Shown: one piece after another, positions 41,110-53,640 of the stretch
Layout of the letters: the number at the start of each line of letters is the position of its first letter
How positions within the stretch are numbered: position 1 is the stretch's first letter
Origin: Eledone cirrhosa
Taxonomy: Eukaryota; Mollusca; Cephalopoda; Octopoda; Eledonidae
Assembly (NCBI GenBank): GCA_964016885.1
Contig: OZ024744.1
Location: 21,010,098 to 21,074,097, forward strand
Reading direction: 5' to 3'
Length of the DNA stretch: 64,000 bases
The notes under the pieces: generated by a model
Told to the model about the DNA's origin: nothing
Database searches by the model: none
Seen by the model: only the letters and a program-made list of their open reading frames with translations
Translations under genes and position numbers: made by a program

Positions 41110-43960
41110 AGAACTGATTCGTTTTAACAACAGTTGAATCTTAAGATAAAACTCGTTTTAACAACAGTTGAATCTTAAGAACTGACTCGTCTTAACAACA
41201 GCTGAATCTTAAGATAAAACTCGTTTTAACAACAGTTCAAACTTAAGAAATGACTCGTTTTAAGAAAAGTTGAATCTTATGAACTCACTCATTTTAACAA
41301 CAGTTGAATCTTAAGATAACATTCGTTTTAACAACAGTTGAATCTTAAGAACTGATTCGTTTTAACAACAGTTGAATCTTAAGATAAAACTCGTTTTAAC
41401 AACAGTTGAATCTTAAGAACGGACTTGTTTTAACAACAGCTGAATCTTAAGATAAAACTCGTTTTAACAACAGTTGAATCTTAAGAACTGATTCGTTTTA
41501 ACAACAGTTCAAACTTAAGAACTGATTCGTTTTAACAACAGTTGAATCTTATGAACTGACTCATTTTAACAACAGTTGAATCTTAAGATAACATTCGTTT
41601 TAACAACAGTTGAATCTTAAGAACTGACTCGTTTTAACAACAGTTGAATCTTAAGATAAAACTCGTTTTAACAACAGTTGAATCTTAAGAACTGACTCGT
41701 TTTAACGACAGCTGAATCTTAAGATAAATCTCGTTTTAACAACAGTTGAATCTTAAAGATAAAACTCGCTTTAACAACAGTTGAATCTTAAGAACTGACT
41801 CGTTTTAACAACAGTTGAATCTTAAGACAAAACCCGTTTTAACAACAGTTGAATATTAAGAACTGTCTCGTTTTAACAACAGTTGAATGTTAAGATAAAA
41901 CTCGTTTTAACAATAGTTGTATCTTAAGAACTGACTCGTTTTAACAACAGTTGAATATTCAAATAAAACTCGTTTTAACAACAGTTGAATCTTAAGAACT
42001 GACTCGTTTTAACAACAGTTGAATGTTAAGATAAAACTCGTTTTAACAATAGTGGAATCTTAAGAACTGATTCGTTTTAACAACAGTTGAATCTTAAGAT
42101 AAAACTCGTTTTAACAACAGTTGAATCTTAAGAACTGACTCGTTTTAACGACAGATGAATCTTAAGATAAAACTCGTTTTAACAACAGTTCAAACTTAAG
42201 AAATGACTCGTTTTAACAACAGTTGAATCTTATGAACTGACTCATTTTAACAACAGTTGAATCTTAAGAACTGATTCGTTTTAACAACAGTTGAATCTTA
42301 AGATAAAACTCGTTTTAACAACAGTTGAATCTTAAGTACTGACTCGTTTTAACAACAGCTGAATCTTAAGATAAAACTCGTTTTAACAACAGTTGATTCT
42401 TAAGAACTGACTCGTTTTAACAACAGCTGAATCTTAAGATAAAACTCGTTTTAACAACAGTTGAATCTTAAGATAAAACTCGTTTTAACAACAGTTGAAT
42501 CTTAAGAACTGACTCGTTTTAACAACAGTTGAATCTTAAGATAAAACTCGTTTTAACAACAGTTGAATCTTATGAACTAACTCATTTTAACAACAGTTGA
42601 ATCTTAAGTTAAGACTCGTTTTAACAACAGTTGAATCTTAAGAACTGACTCGTTTTAACGACAGCTGAATCTTAAGATAAAACTCGTTTTAACAACAGTT
42701 GGATCTTAAGAACTGACTCGTTTTAACAACAGTTGAATCTTACGATGAAACTCGTTTTAACAACAGTTGAATCTTATGAACTAACTCATTTTAACAACAG
42801 TTGAATCTTAAGTTAAGACTCGTTTTAACAACAGTTGAATCTTAAGAACTGACTCGTTTTAACAACAGTTGAATCTTAAGACAAAACCCGTTCTCACAAC
42901 AGTTGAATCTTAAGAACTGTCTCGTTTTAACAACAGTTGAATCTTAAGATAAACCTCGTTTTAACAACAGTTTAATCTTAAGAACTGACTCGTTTTAACA
43001 ACAGTTGAATCTTAAGACAAAACTCGTTTTAACAACAGTTGAATCTTAAGAACTGACTTGTTCTAACAACAGTTCAGCCTTAAGAACTGACTCGTTTTAA
43101 AACAGTTGAATCGTTAGAACTGACTCGTTTTAACAACAGTTGAATCTTAAAATAAAACTCGTTTTAACAATAGTTGAATCTCAAGAACTGACTCGTTTTA
43201 GCAACTGTTGAATCTTAAGATAACACTCGTTTTCATAACAGTTGAATCTTAAGAACTGTCTCGTTTTAACAACAGTTGAATTTTAAGATAAACCTCGTTT
43301 TGACAACAGTTGAATCTTAAGAACTGACTCGTTTTAACAACAGTTAAATCTTAATAACTGACTCGTTTTAACAACAGTTGAATGTTAAGATAAAACTCGT
43401 TTTAACAATAGTTGAATCTTAAGAACTGACTCGTTTTAACAACAGTTGAATCTTAAGATAAAACTCGTTTTAACAACTGTTGAATCTTAAGAACTGACTC
43501 GTTTTAACAACAGCTGAATCTTAAGATAAAACTCGTTTTAACAACAGTTGAATCTTAAGAACTGACTCGTTTTAACAACAGTTGAATCTTAAGAACTGAC
43601 TCGTTTTAACAACAGTTGAATGTTAAGATAAAACTCGTTTTAACAATAGTGGAATCTTAAGAACTGACTCGTTTTAACAACAATTGAATCTTAAGATAAA
43701 ACTTGTTTTAACAACAGTTGAATCTTAAGAACTGACTCGTTTAAACAACAGCTGAATCTTAAGATAAAACTCGTTTTAACAACAGTTTAAACTTAAGAAA
43801 TGACTCGTTTTAACAAAAGTTGAATCTTATGAACTCACTCATTTTAACAACAGTTGAATCTTAAGATAACATTCGTTTTAACAACAGTTGAATCTTAAGA
43901 ACTGATTCGTTTTAACAACAGTTGAATCTTAAGATAAAACTCGTTTTAACAACACGTGAA
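41110..43960. repeat. 2.8-kb HOR block, third (dispersed) copy
   Basis: It carries the same rare variants as the pair at 33.9-39.5 kb: CGGACTTG at 41,420, GTTCTCAC at 42,890, TAGCAACTGTTG, ACAATTGAATC and GTTTAAAC. Both markers lie 7,209 bases from their partners in copy 1, so no net length change lies between them. The shift from copy 2 is 4,421 before and 4,387 after that copy's extra monomer. Its TTCAGCC marker is at 43,072. The match to copy 2 continues through CACGTGAATC and CACATGAATC near 43,955-43,990. Confidence 0.75.
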
Positions 43961-44530
43961 TCTTAAGAACGGACTCGTTTTAACAACACATGAATCTTAA
44001 GATAAAACTCGTTTTAACAACAGTTGAATCTTAAGAACTGATTCGTTTTAACAACAGTTCAAACTTAAGAACTGACTCGTTTTAACAACAGTTGAATCTT
44101 ATGAACTGACTCGTTTTAACAACAGTTGAATCTTAAAGATAAAACTCGTTTCGACAACAGTTGAATCTTAAGAACTGACTCGTTTTAACAACAGCTGAAT
44201 CTTAAGATAAAACTCGTTTTAACAACAGTTGAATCTTAAGATAAAACTCGTTTTAACAACAGTTGAATCTTAAGAACTGACTCGTTTTAACGACAGCTGA
44301 ATCTTAAGATAAAACTCGTTTTAACAACAGTTCAAACTTAAGAAATGACTCGTTTTAACAACAGTTGAATCTTATGAACTGACTCATTTTAACAACAGTT
44401 GAATCTTAAGAACTGATTCGTTTTAACAACAGCTGAATCTTAAGATAAAACTCGTTTTAACAACAGTTGAATCTTAAGAACTGACTCGTTTTAACAACAG
44501 CTGAATCTTAAGATAAAACTCGTTTTAACA

Positions 44531-47500
44531 ACAGTTGAATCTTAAGATAAAACTCGTTTTAACAACAGTTGAATCTTAAGAACTGACTCGTTTTAACAAC
44601 AGTTGAATCTTAAGTTAAGACTCGTTTTAACAACAGTTGAATCTTAAGAACTGACTCGTTTTAACGACAGCTGAATCTTAAGATAAAACTCGTTTTAACA
44701 ACAGTTGGATCTTAAGAACTGACTCATTTTAACAACAGTTGAATCTTACGATAAAACTCGTTTTAACAACAGTTGAATCTTATGAACTAACTCATTTTAA
44801 CAACAGTTGAATCTTAAGTTAAGACTCGTTTTAACAACAGTTGAATCTTAAGAACTGACTCGTTTTAACAACAGTTGAATCTTAAGATAAAACTCGTTTT
44901 AACAACAGTTGAATCTTATGAACTAACTCATTTTAACAACAGTTGAATCTTAAGTTAAGACTCGTTTTAACAACAGTTGAATCTTAAGAACTGACTCGTT
45001 TTAACGACAGCTGAATCTTAAGATAAAACTCGTTTTAACAACAGTTGGATCTTAAGAACTGACTCGTTTTAACAACAGTTGAATCTTACGATAAAACTCG
45101 TTTTAACAACAGTTGAATCTTATGAACTAACTCATTTTAACAACAGTTGAATCTTAAGTTAAGACTCGTTTTAACAACAGTTGAATATTAAGACAAAACC
45201 CGTTTTAACAACAGTTGAATCTTAAGAACTGTCTCGTTTTAACAACAGTTGAATCTTAAGATAAACCTCGTTTTAACAACAGTTTAATCTTAAGAACTGA
45301 CTCGTTTTAACAACAGTTGAATCTTAAGACAAAACTCGTTTTAACAACAGTTGAATCTTAAGAACTGACTTGTTCTAACAACAGTTCAGCCTTAAGAACT
45401 GACTCGTTTTAAAACAGTTGAATCGTTAGAACTGACTCGTTTTAACAACAGTTGAATCTTAAAATAAAACTCGTTTTAACAATAGTTGAATCTCAAGAAC
45501 TGACTCGTTTTAGCAACAGTTGAATCTTAAGATAACACTCGTTTTCATAACAGTTGAATCTTAAGAACTGTCTCGTTTTAACAACAGTTGAACTTTAAGA
45601 TAAACCTCGTTTTGACAACAGTTGAATCTTAAGAACTGACTCGTTTTAACAACATTTAAATCTTAATAACTGACTCGTTTTAACAACAGTTGAATGTTAA
45701 GATAAAACTCGTTTTAACAATAGTTGAATCTTAAGATAAAACTCGTTTTAACAACAGTTCAAACTTAAGAAATGACTCGTTTTAACAACAGTTGAATCTT
45801 ATGAACTGACTCATTTTAACAACAGTTGAATCCTAAGAACTGATTCGTTTTAAAAACAGTTGAATCTTAAGATAAAACTCGTTTTAACAACAGTTGAATC
45901 TTAAGAACTGACTCGTTTTAACAACAGCTGAATCTTAAGATAAAACTCGTTTTAACAACAGTTCAAACTTAAGAAATGACTCGTTTTAAGAAAAGTTGAA
46001 TCTTATGAACTCACTCATTTTAAGAACAGTTGAATCTTAAGATAACATTCGTTTTAACAACAGTTGAATCTTAAGAACTGATTCGTTTTAACAACAGTTG
46101 AATCTTAAGATAAAACTCGTTTTAACAACAGTTGAATCTTAAGAACGGACTTGTTTTAACAACAGCTGAATCTTAAGATAAAACTCGTTTTAACAACAGT
46201 TGAATCTTAAGAACTGATTCGTTTTAACAACAGTTCAAACTTAAGAACTGATTCGTTTTAACAACAGTTGAATCTTATGAACTGACTCATTTTAACAACA
46301 GTTGAATCTTAAGATAACATTCGTTTTAACAACAGTTGAATCTTAAGAACTGACTCGTGTTAACAACAGTTGAATCTTAAGATAAAACTCGTTTTAACAA
46401 CAGTTGAATCTTAAGAACTGACTCGTTTTAACGACAGCTGAATCTTAAGATAAATCTCGTTTTAACAACAGTTGAATCTTAAAGATAAAACTCGCTTTAA
46501 CAACAGTTGAATCTTAAGAACTGACTCGTTTTAACAACAGTTGAATCTTCAAATAAAACTCGTTTTAACAACAGTTGAATCTTAAGAACTGACTCGTTTT
46601 AACAACAGTTGAATGTTAAGATAAAACTCGTTTTAACAATAGTGGAATCTTAAGAACTGATTCGTTTTAACAACAGTTGAATCTTAAGATAAAACTCGTT
46701 TTAACAACAGTTGAATCTTAAGAACTGACTCGTTTTAACGACAGATGAATCTTAAGATAAAACTCGTTTTAACAACAGTTCAAACTTAAGAAATGACTCG
46801 TTTTAACAACAGTTGAATCTTATGAACTGACTCATTTTAACAACAGTTGAATCTTAAGAACTGATTCGTTTTAACAACAGTTGAATCTTAAGATAAAACT
46901 CGTTTTAACAACAGTTGAATCTTAAGTACTGACTCGTTTTAACAACAGCTGAATCTTAAGATAAAACTCGTTTTAACAACAGTTGATTCTTAAGAACTGA
47001 CTCGATTTAACAACAGCTGAATCTTAAGATAAAACTCGTTTTAACAACAGTTGAATCTTAAGATAAAACTCGTTTTAACAACAGTTGAATCTTAAGAACT
47101 GACTCGTTTTAACAACAGTTGAATCTTAAGATAAAACTCGTTTTAACAACAGTTGAATCTTATGAACTAACTCATTTTAACAACAGTTGAATCTTAAGTT
47201 AAGACTCGTTTTAACAACAGTTGAATCTTAAGAACTGACTCGTTTTAACGACAGCTGAATCTTAAGATAAAACTCGTTTTAACAACAGTTGGATCTTAAG
47301 AACTGACTCGTTTTAACAACAGTTGAATCTTACGATGAAACTCGTTTTAACAACAGTTGAATCTTATGAACTAACTCATTTTAACAACAGTTGAATCTTA
47401 AGTTAAGACTCGTTTTAACAACAGTTGAATCTTAAGAACTGACTCGTTTTAACAACAGTTGAATCTTAAGACAAAACCCGTTCTAACAACAGTTGAATCT

Positions 47501-48270
47501 TAAGAACTGTCTCGTTTTAACAACAGTTGAATCTTAAGATAAACCTCGTTTTAACAACAGTTTAATCTTAAGAACTGACTCGTTTTAACAACAGTTGAAT
47601 CTTAAGACAAAACTCGTTTTAACAACAGTTGAATCTTAAGAACTGACTTGTTCTAACAACAGTTCAGCCTTAAGAACTGACTCGTTTTAAAACAGTTGAA
47701 TCGTTAGAACTGACTCGTTTTAACAACAGTTGAATCTTAAAATAAAACTCGTTTTAACAATAGTTGAATCTCAAGAACTGACTCGTTTTAGCAACTGTTG
47801 AATCTTAAGATAACACTCGTTTTCATAACAGTTGAATCTTAAGAACTGTCTCGTTTTAACAACAGTTGAATTTTAAGATAAACCTCGTTTTGACAACAGT
47901 TGAATCTTAAGAACTGACTCGTTTTAACAACAGTTAAATCTTAATAACTGACTCGTTTTAACAACAGTTGAATGTTAAGATAAAACTCGTTTTAACAATA
48001 GTTGAATCTTAAGAACTGACTCGTTTTAACAACAGTTGAATCTTAAGATAAAACTCGTTTTAACAACTGTTGAATCTTAAGAACTGACTCGTTTTAACAA
48101 CAGTTGAATGTTAAGATAAAACTCGTTTTAACAATAGTGGAATCTTAAGAACTGACTCGTTTTAACAACAATTGAATCTTAAGATAAAACTTGTTTTAAC
48201 AACAGTTGAATCTTAAGAACTGACTCGTTTTAACAACAGCTGAATCTTAAGATAAAACTCGTTTTAACAA
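44531..48270. repeat. Older relative of the 3,875-bp block
   Basis: This segment has the same order as 53,641-57,515, at a shift of 9,110 bases up to about 46.5 kb and 9,246 after it. TTCAGCC markers at 45,384 and 47,662 pair with 54,494 and 56,908. The offset change of 136 bases (4 monomers) is a loss here at about 46,535, where AACTGACTCG runs into CTTCAAATA without the four monomers present at 55,655-55,790. Private changes include TTTTAAAAACAG near 45,850 and ACTCGTGTTAAC near 46,357, so it is related to the later pair but diverged from it. Confidence 0.75.
44611..45185. repeat. 340-bp (10-monomer) tandem duplication
   Basis: TAAGTTAAGACTCG at 44,611 and 44,951, and GTTGGATC at 44,704 and 45,044, are each 340 bases apart. 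The second copy matches to about 45,185, then passes to GAATATTAAG. The same 340-base doubling occurs at 40.36 kb and in both copies of the 3,875-base block (53,721/54,061 and 57,596/57,936), so it arose before those blocks were copied. Confidence 0.8.
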
Positions 48271-48690
48271 CAGTTTAAACTTAAGAAATGACTCGTTTTA
48301 ACAAAAGTTGAATCTTATGAACTCACTCATTTTAACAACAGTTGTATCTTAAGATAACATTCGTTTTAACAACAGTTGAATCTTAAGAACTGATTCGTTT
48401 TAACAACAGTTGAATCTTAAGATAAAACTCGTTTTAACAACACGTGAATCTTAAGAACGGACTCGTTTTAACAACACATGAATCTTAAGATAAAACTCGT
48501 TTTAACAACAGTTGAATCTTAAGAACTGATTCGTTTTAACAACAGTTCAAACTTAAGAACTGACTCGTTTTAACAACAGTTGAATCTTATGAACTGACTC
48601 ATTTTAACAACAGTTGAATCTTAAGATAACATTCGTTTTAACAACAGTTGAATCTTAAGAACTGACTCGTTTTAACAACAGTTGAATCTT

Positions 48691-49508
48691 AAAGATAAAA
48701 CTCGTTTCGACAACAGTTGAATCTTAAGAACTGACTCGTTTTAACAACAGCTGAATCTTAAGATAAAACTCGTTTTAACAACAGTTGAATCTTAAGATAA
48801 AACTCGTTTTAACAACAGTTGAATCTTAAGAACTGACTCGTTTTAACGACAGCTGAATCTTAAGATAAAACTCGTTTTAACAACAGTTCAAACTTAAGAA
48901 ATGACTCGTTTTAACAACAGTTGAATCTTATGAACTGACTCATTTTAACAACAGTTGAATCTTAAGAACTGATTCGTTTTAACAACAGCTGAATCTTAAG
49001 ATAAAACTCGTTTTAACAACAGTTGAATCTTAAGAACTGACTCGTTTTAACAACAGCTGAATCTTAAGATAAAACTCGTTTTAACAACAGTTGAATCTTA
49101 AAGATAAAACTCGTTTCGACAACAGTTGAATCTTAAGAACTGACTCGTTTTAACAACAGCTGAATCTTAAGATAAAACTCGTTTTAACAACAGTTGAATC
49201 TTAAGATAAAACTCGTTTTAACAACAGTTGAATCTTAAGAACTGACTCGTTTTAACGACAGCTGAATCTTAAGATAAAACTCGTTTTAACAACAGTTCAA
49301 ACTTAAGAAATGACTCGTTTTAACAACAGTTGAATCTTATGAACTGACTCATTTTAACAACAGTTGAATCTTAAGAACTGATTCGTTTTAACAACAGCTG
49401 AATCTTAAGATAAAACTCGTTTTAACAACAGTTGAATCTTAAGAACTGACTCGTTTTAACAACAGCTGAATCTTAAGATAAAACTCGTTTTAACAACAGT
49501 TGAATCTT
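48691..49508. repeat. 409-bp (12-monomer) tandem duplication
   Basis: The landmark AAAGATAAAACTCG followed by TTTCGAC begins at 48,691 and again at 49,100, 409 bases apart. That is 12 monomers plus the extra base of the 35-base monomer that precedes each. The same 12-monomer order follows both: A with CAGCTG, B, B, A with CGACAGCTG, B with GTTCAAAC, AAATGACTCG, the CpG-less head, AACTGATTCG with CAGCTG, B, A with CAGCTG, B. Confidence 0.8.
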
Positions 49509-50929
49509 AAGAACTGACTCGTTTTAACAACAGCTGAATCTTAAGATAAAACTCGTTTTAACAACAGTTGAATCTTAAGATAAAACTCGTTTTAACAACA
49601 GTTGAATCTTAAGAACTGACTCGTTTTAACAACAGTTGAATCTTAAGATAAAACTCGTTTTAACAACAGTTGAATCTTATGAACTAACTCATTTTAACAA
49701 CAGTTGAATCTTAAGTTAAGACTCGTTTTAACAACAGTTGAATCTTAAGAACTGACTCGTTTTAACGACAGCTGAATCTTAAGATAAAACTCGTTTTAAC
49801 AACAGTTGGATCTTAAGAACTGACTCGTTTTAACAACAGTTGAATCTTACGATAAAACTCGTTTTAACAACAGTTGAATCTTATGAACTAACTCATTTTA
49901 ACAACAGTTGAATCTTAAGTTAAGACTCGTTTTAACAACAGTTGAATCTTAAGAACTGACTCGTTTTAACAACAGTTGAATCTTAAGACAAAACCCGTTT
50001 TAACAACAGTTGAATCTTAAGAACTGTCTCGTTTTAACAACAGTTGAATCTTAAGATAAACCTCGTTTTAACAACAGTTTAATCTTAAGAACTGACTCGT
50101 TTTAACAACAGTTGAATCTTAAGACAAAACTCGTTTTAACAACAGTTGAATCTTAAGAACTGACTTGTTCTAACAACAGTTCAGCCTTAAGAACTGACTC
50201 GTTTTAAAACAGTTGAATCGTTAGAACTGACTCGTTTTAACAACAGTTGAATCTTAAAATAAAACTCGTTTTAACAATAGTTGAATCTCAAGAACTGACT
50301 CGTTTTAGCAACAGTTGAATCTTAAGATAACACTCGTTTTCATAACAGTTGAATCTTAAGAACTGTCTCGTTTTAACAACAGTTGAATTTTAAGATAAAC
50401 CTCGTTTTGACAACAGTTGAATCTTAAGAACTGACTCGTTTTAACAACAGTTAAATCTTAATAACTGACTCGTTTTAACAACAGTTGAATGTTAAGATAA
50501 AACTCGTTTTAACAATAGTTAAATCTTAAGAACTGACTCGTTTTAACAACAGTTGAATCTTAAGATAAAACTCGTTTTAACAACTGTTGAATCTTAAGAA
50601 CTGACTCGTTTTAACAACAGCTGAATCTTAAGATAAAACTCGTTTTAACAACAGTTGAATCTTAAGAACTGACTCGTTTTAACAACAGTTGAATCTTGAA
50701 ATAAAACTCGTTTTAACAACAGTTGAATCTTAAGAACTGACTCGTTTTAACAACAGTTGAATGTTAAGATAAAACTCGTTTTAATAATAGTGGAATCTTA
50801 AGAACTGACTCGTTTTAACAACAGTTGAATCTTAAGATAAAACTCGTTTTAACAACAGTTGAATCTTAAGAACTGACTTGTTTTAACAACAGCTGAATCT
50901 TAAGATAAAACTCGATTTAACAACAGTTC

Positions 50930-53532
50930 AAACTTAAGAAATGACTCGTTTTAACAAAAGTTGAATCTTATGAACTCACTCATTTTAACAACAGTTGAAT
51001 CTTAAGATAACATTCGTTTTAACAACAGTTGAATCTTAAGATAAAACTCGTTTTAACAACAGTTGAATCTTATGAACTAACTCATTTTAACAACAGTTGA
51101 ATCTTAAGTTAAGACTCGTTTTAACAACAGTTGAATCTTAAGAACTGACTCGTTTTAACGACAGCTGAATCTTAAGATAAAACTCGTTTTAACAACAGTT
51201 GGATCTTAAGAACTGACTCGTTTTAACAACAGTTGAATCTTACGATAAAACTCGTTTTAACAACAGTTGAATCTTATGAACTAACTCATTTTAACAACAG
51301 TTGAATCTTAAGTTAAGACTCGTTTTAACAACAGTTGAATCTTAAGAACTGACTCGTTTTAACAACAGTTGAATCTTAAGACAAAACCCGTTTTAACAAC
51401 AGTTGAATCTTAAGAACTGTCTCGTTTTAACAACAGTTGAATCTTAAGATAAACCTCGTTTTAACAACAGTTTAATCTTATGAACTAACTCATTTTAACA
51501 ACAGTTGAATCTTAAGTTAAGACTCGTTTTAACAACAGTTGAATCTTAAGAACTGACTCGTTTTAACAACAGTTGAATCTTAAGACAAAACCCGTTTTAA
51601 CAACAGTTGAATCTTAAGAACTGTCTCGTTTTAACAACAGTTGAATCTTAAGATAAACCTCGTTTTAACAACAGTTGAATCTTAAGAACTGACTCGTTTT
51701 AACAACAGTTGAATCTTAAGACAAAACTCGTTTTAACAACAGTTGAATCTTAAGAACTGACTTGTTCTAACAACAGTTCAGCCTTAAGAACTGACTCGTT
51801 TTAAAACAGTTGAATCGTTAGAACTGACTCGTTTTAACAACAGTTGAATCTTAAAATAAAACTCGTTTTAACAATAGTTGAATCTCAAGAACTGACTCGT
51901 TTTAGCAACAGTTGAATCTTAAGATAACACTCGTTTTCATAACAGTTGAATCTTAAGAACTGTCTCGTTTTAACAACAGTTGAATTTTAAGATAAACCTC
52001 GTTTTGACAACAGTTGAATCTTAAGAACTGACTCGTTTTAACAACAGTTAAATCTTAATAACTGACTCGTTTTAACAACAGTTGAATGTTAAGATAAAAC
52101 TCGTTTTAACAATAGTTGAATCTTAAGATAAAACTCGTTTTAACAACAGTTGAATCTTAAGATAACACTCGTTTTCATAACAGTTGAATCTTAAGAACTG
52201 ACTCGTTTTAACAACAGCTGAATCTTAAGATAAAACTCGTTTTAACAACAGTTGAATCTTAAGAACTGACTCGTTTTAACAACAGTTGAATCTTCAAATA
52301 AAACTCGTTTTAACAACAGTTGAATCTTAAGAACTGACTCGTTTTAACAACAGTTGAATGTTAAGATAAAACTCGTTTTAATAATAGTGGAATCTTAAGA
52401 ACTGACTCGTTTTAACAACAGTTGAATCTTAAGATAAAACTCGTTTTAACAACAGTTGAATCTTATGAACTCACTCATTTTAACAACAGTTGAATCTTAA
52501 GATAACATTCGTTTTAACAACAGTTGAATCTTAAGAACTGATTCGTTTTAACAACAGTTGAATCTTAAGATAAAACTCGTTTTAACAACACGTGAATCTT
52601 AAGAACGGACTCGTTTTAACAACACCTGAATCTTAAGATAAAACTCGTTTTAACAACAGTTGAATCTTAAGATAAAACTCGTTTTAACAACAGTTGAATC
52701 TTAAGAACTGACTCGTTTTAACGACAGCTGAATCTTAAGATAAAACTCGTTTTAACAACAGTTCAAACTTAAGAAATGACTCGTTTTAACAACAGTTGAA
52801 TCTTATGAACTGACTCATTTTAACAACAGTTGAATCTTAAGAACTGATTCGTTTTAACAACAGCTGAATCTTAAGATAAAACTCGTTTTAACAACAGTTG
52901 AATCTTAAGAACTGACTCGTTTTAACAACAGCTGAATCTTAAGATAAAACTCGTTTTAACAACAGTTGAATCTTAAGAACTGACTTGTTCTAACAACAGT
53001 TCAGCCTTAAGAACTGACTCGTTTTAAAACAGTTGAATCGTTAGAACTGACTCGTTTTAACAACAGTTGAATCTTAAGATAAAACTCGTTTTAACAACAG
53101 TTGAATCTTAAGAACTGACTCGTTTTAACAACAGTTGAATCTTAAGATAAAACTCGTTTTAACAACAGTTGAATCTTATGAACTAACTCATTTTAACAAC
53201 AGTTGAATCTTAAGTTAAGACTCGTTTTAACAACAGTTGAATCTTAAGAACTGACTCGTTTTAACGACAGCTGAATCTTAAGATAAAACTCGTTTTAACA
53301 ACAGTTGGATCTTAAGAACTGACTCGTTTTAACAACAGTTGAATCTTACGATAAAACTCGTTTTAACAACAGTTGAATCTTAAGAACTGACTCGTTTTAA
53401 CGACAGCTGAATCTTAAGATAAAACTCGTTTTAACAACAGTTCAAACTTAAGAAATGACTCGTTTTAACAACAGTTGAATCTTATGAACTGACTCATTTT
53501 AACAACAGTTGAATCTTAAGAACTGATTCGTT
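50930..53532. repeat. 2.6-kb block, upstream copy (repeated 10,468 bp downstream)
   Basis: At every variant checked this block matches 61,398-64,000 with a constant shift of 10,468 bases. TTCAGCC markers at 51,776 and 52,999 pair with 62,244 and 63,467, and CACGTGAATC at about 52,591 pairs with 63,059. The first mismatch to the left is C at 50,929 against T at 61,397, followed by 50,915 against 61,383. The right end is limited by the window. It contains an internal 204-base duplication. Confidence 0.8.
51275..51690. repeat. 204-bp (6-monomer) tandem duplication with hybrid junction
   Basis: ACAAAACCCG lies at 51,381 and 51,585, 204 bases (6 x 34) apart, with the same heads on either side. 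At the junction near 51,470-51,485 a monomer reads GTTTAATCTTATGAACTAAC. It joins the GTTTAATC form, elsewhere followed by AACTGACTCG, to the TATGAACTAACTCA head. This looks like the crossover point. The same structure, junction included, is at 61,743-62,158. Confidence 0.75.
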
Positions 53533-53640
53533 TTAACAACAGCTGAATCTTAAGATAAAACTCGTTTTAACAACAGTTGAATCTTAAGAACTGACTCGTT
53601 TTAACAACAGCTGAATCTTAAGATAAAACTCGTTTTAACA

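Noticed and set aside
46340..46370. ACTCGTGTTAAC as a link to the middle-domain CCCGTGTTAAC variant
   Set aside because: The head is type A and the context differs, so an independent T-to-G change is simpler.
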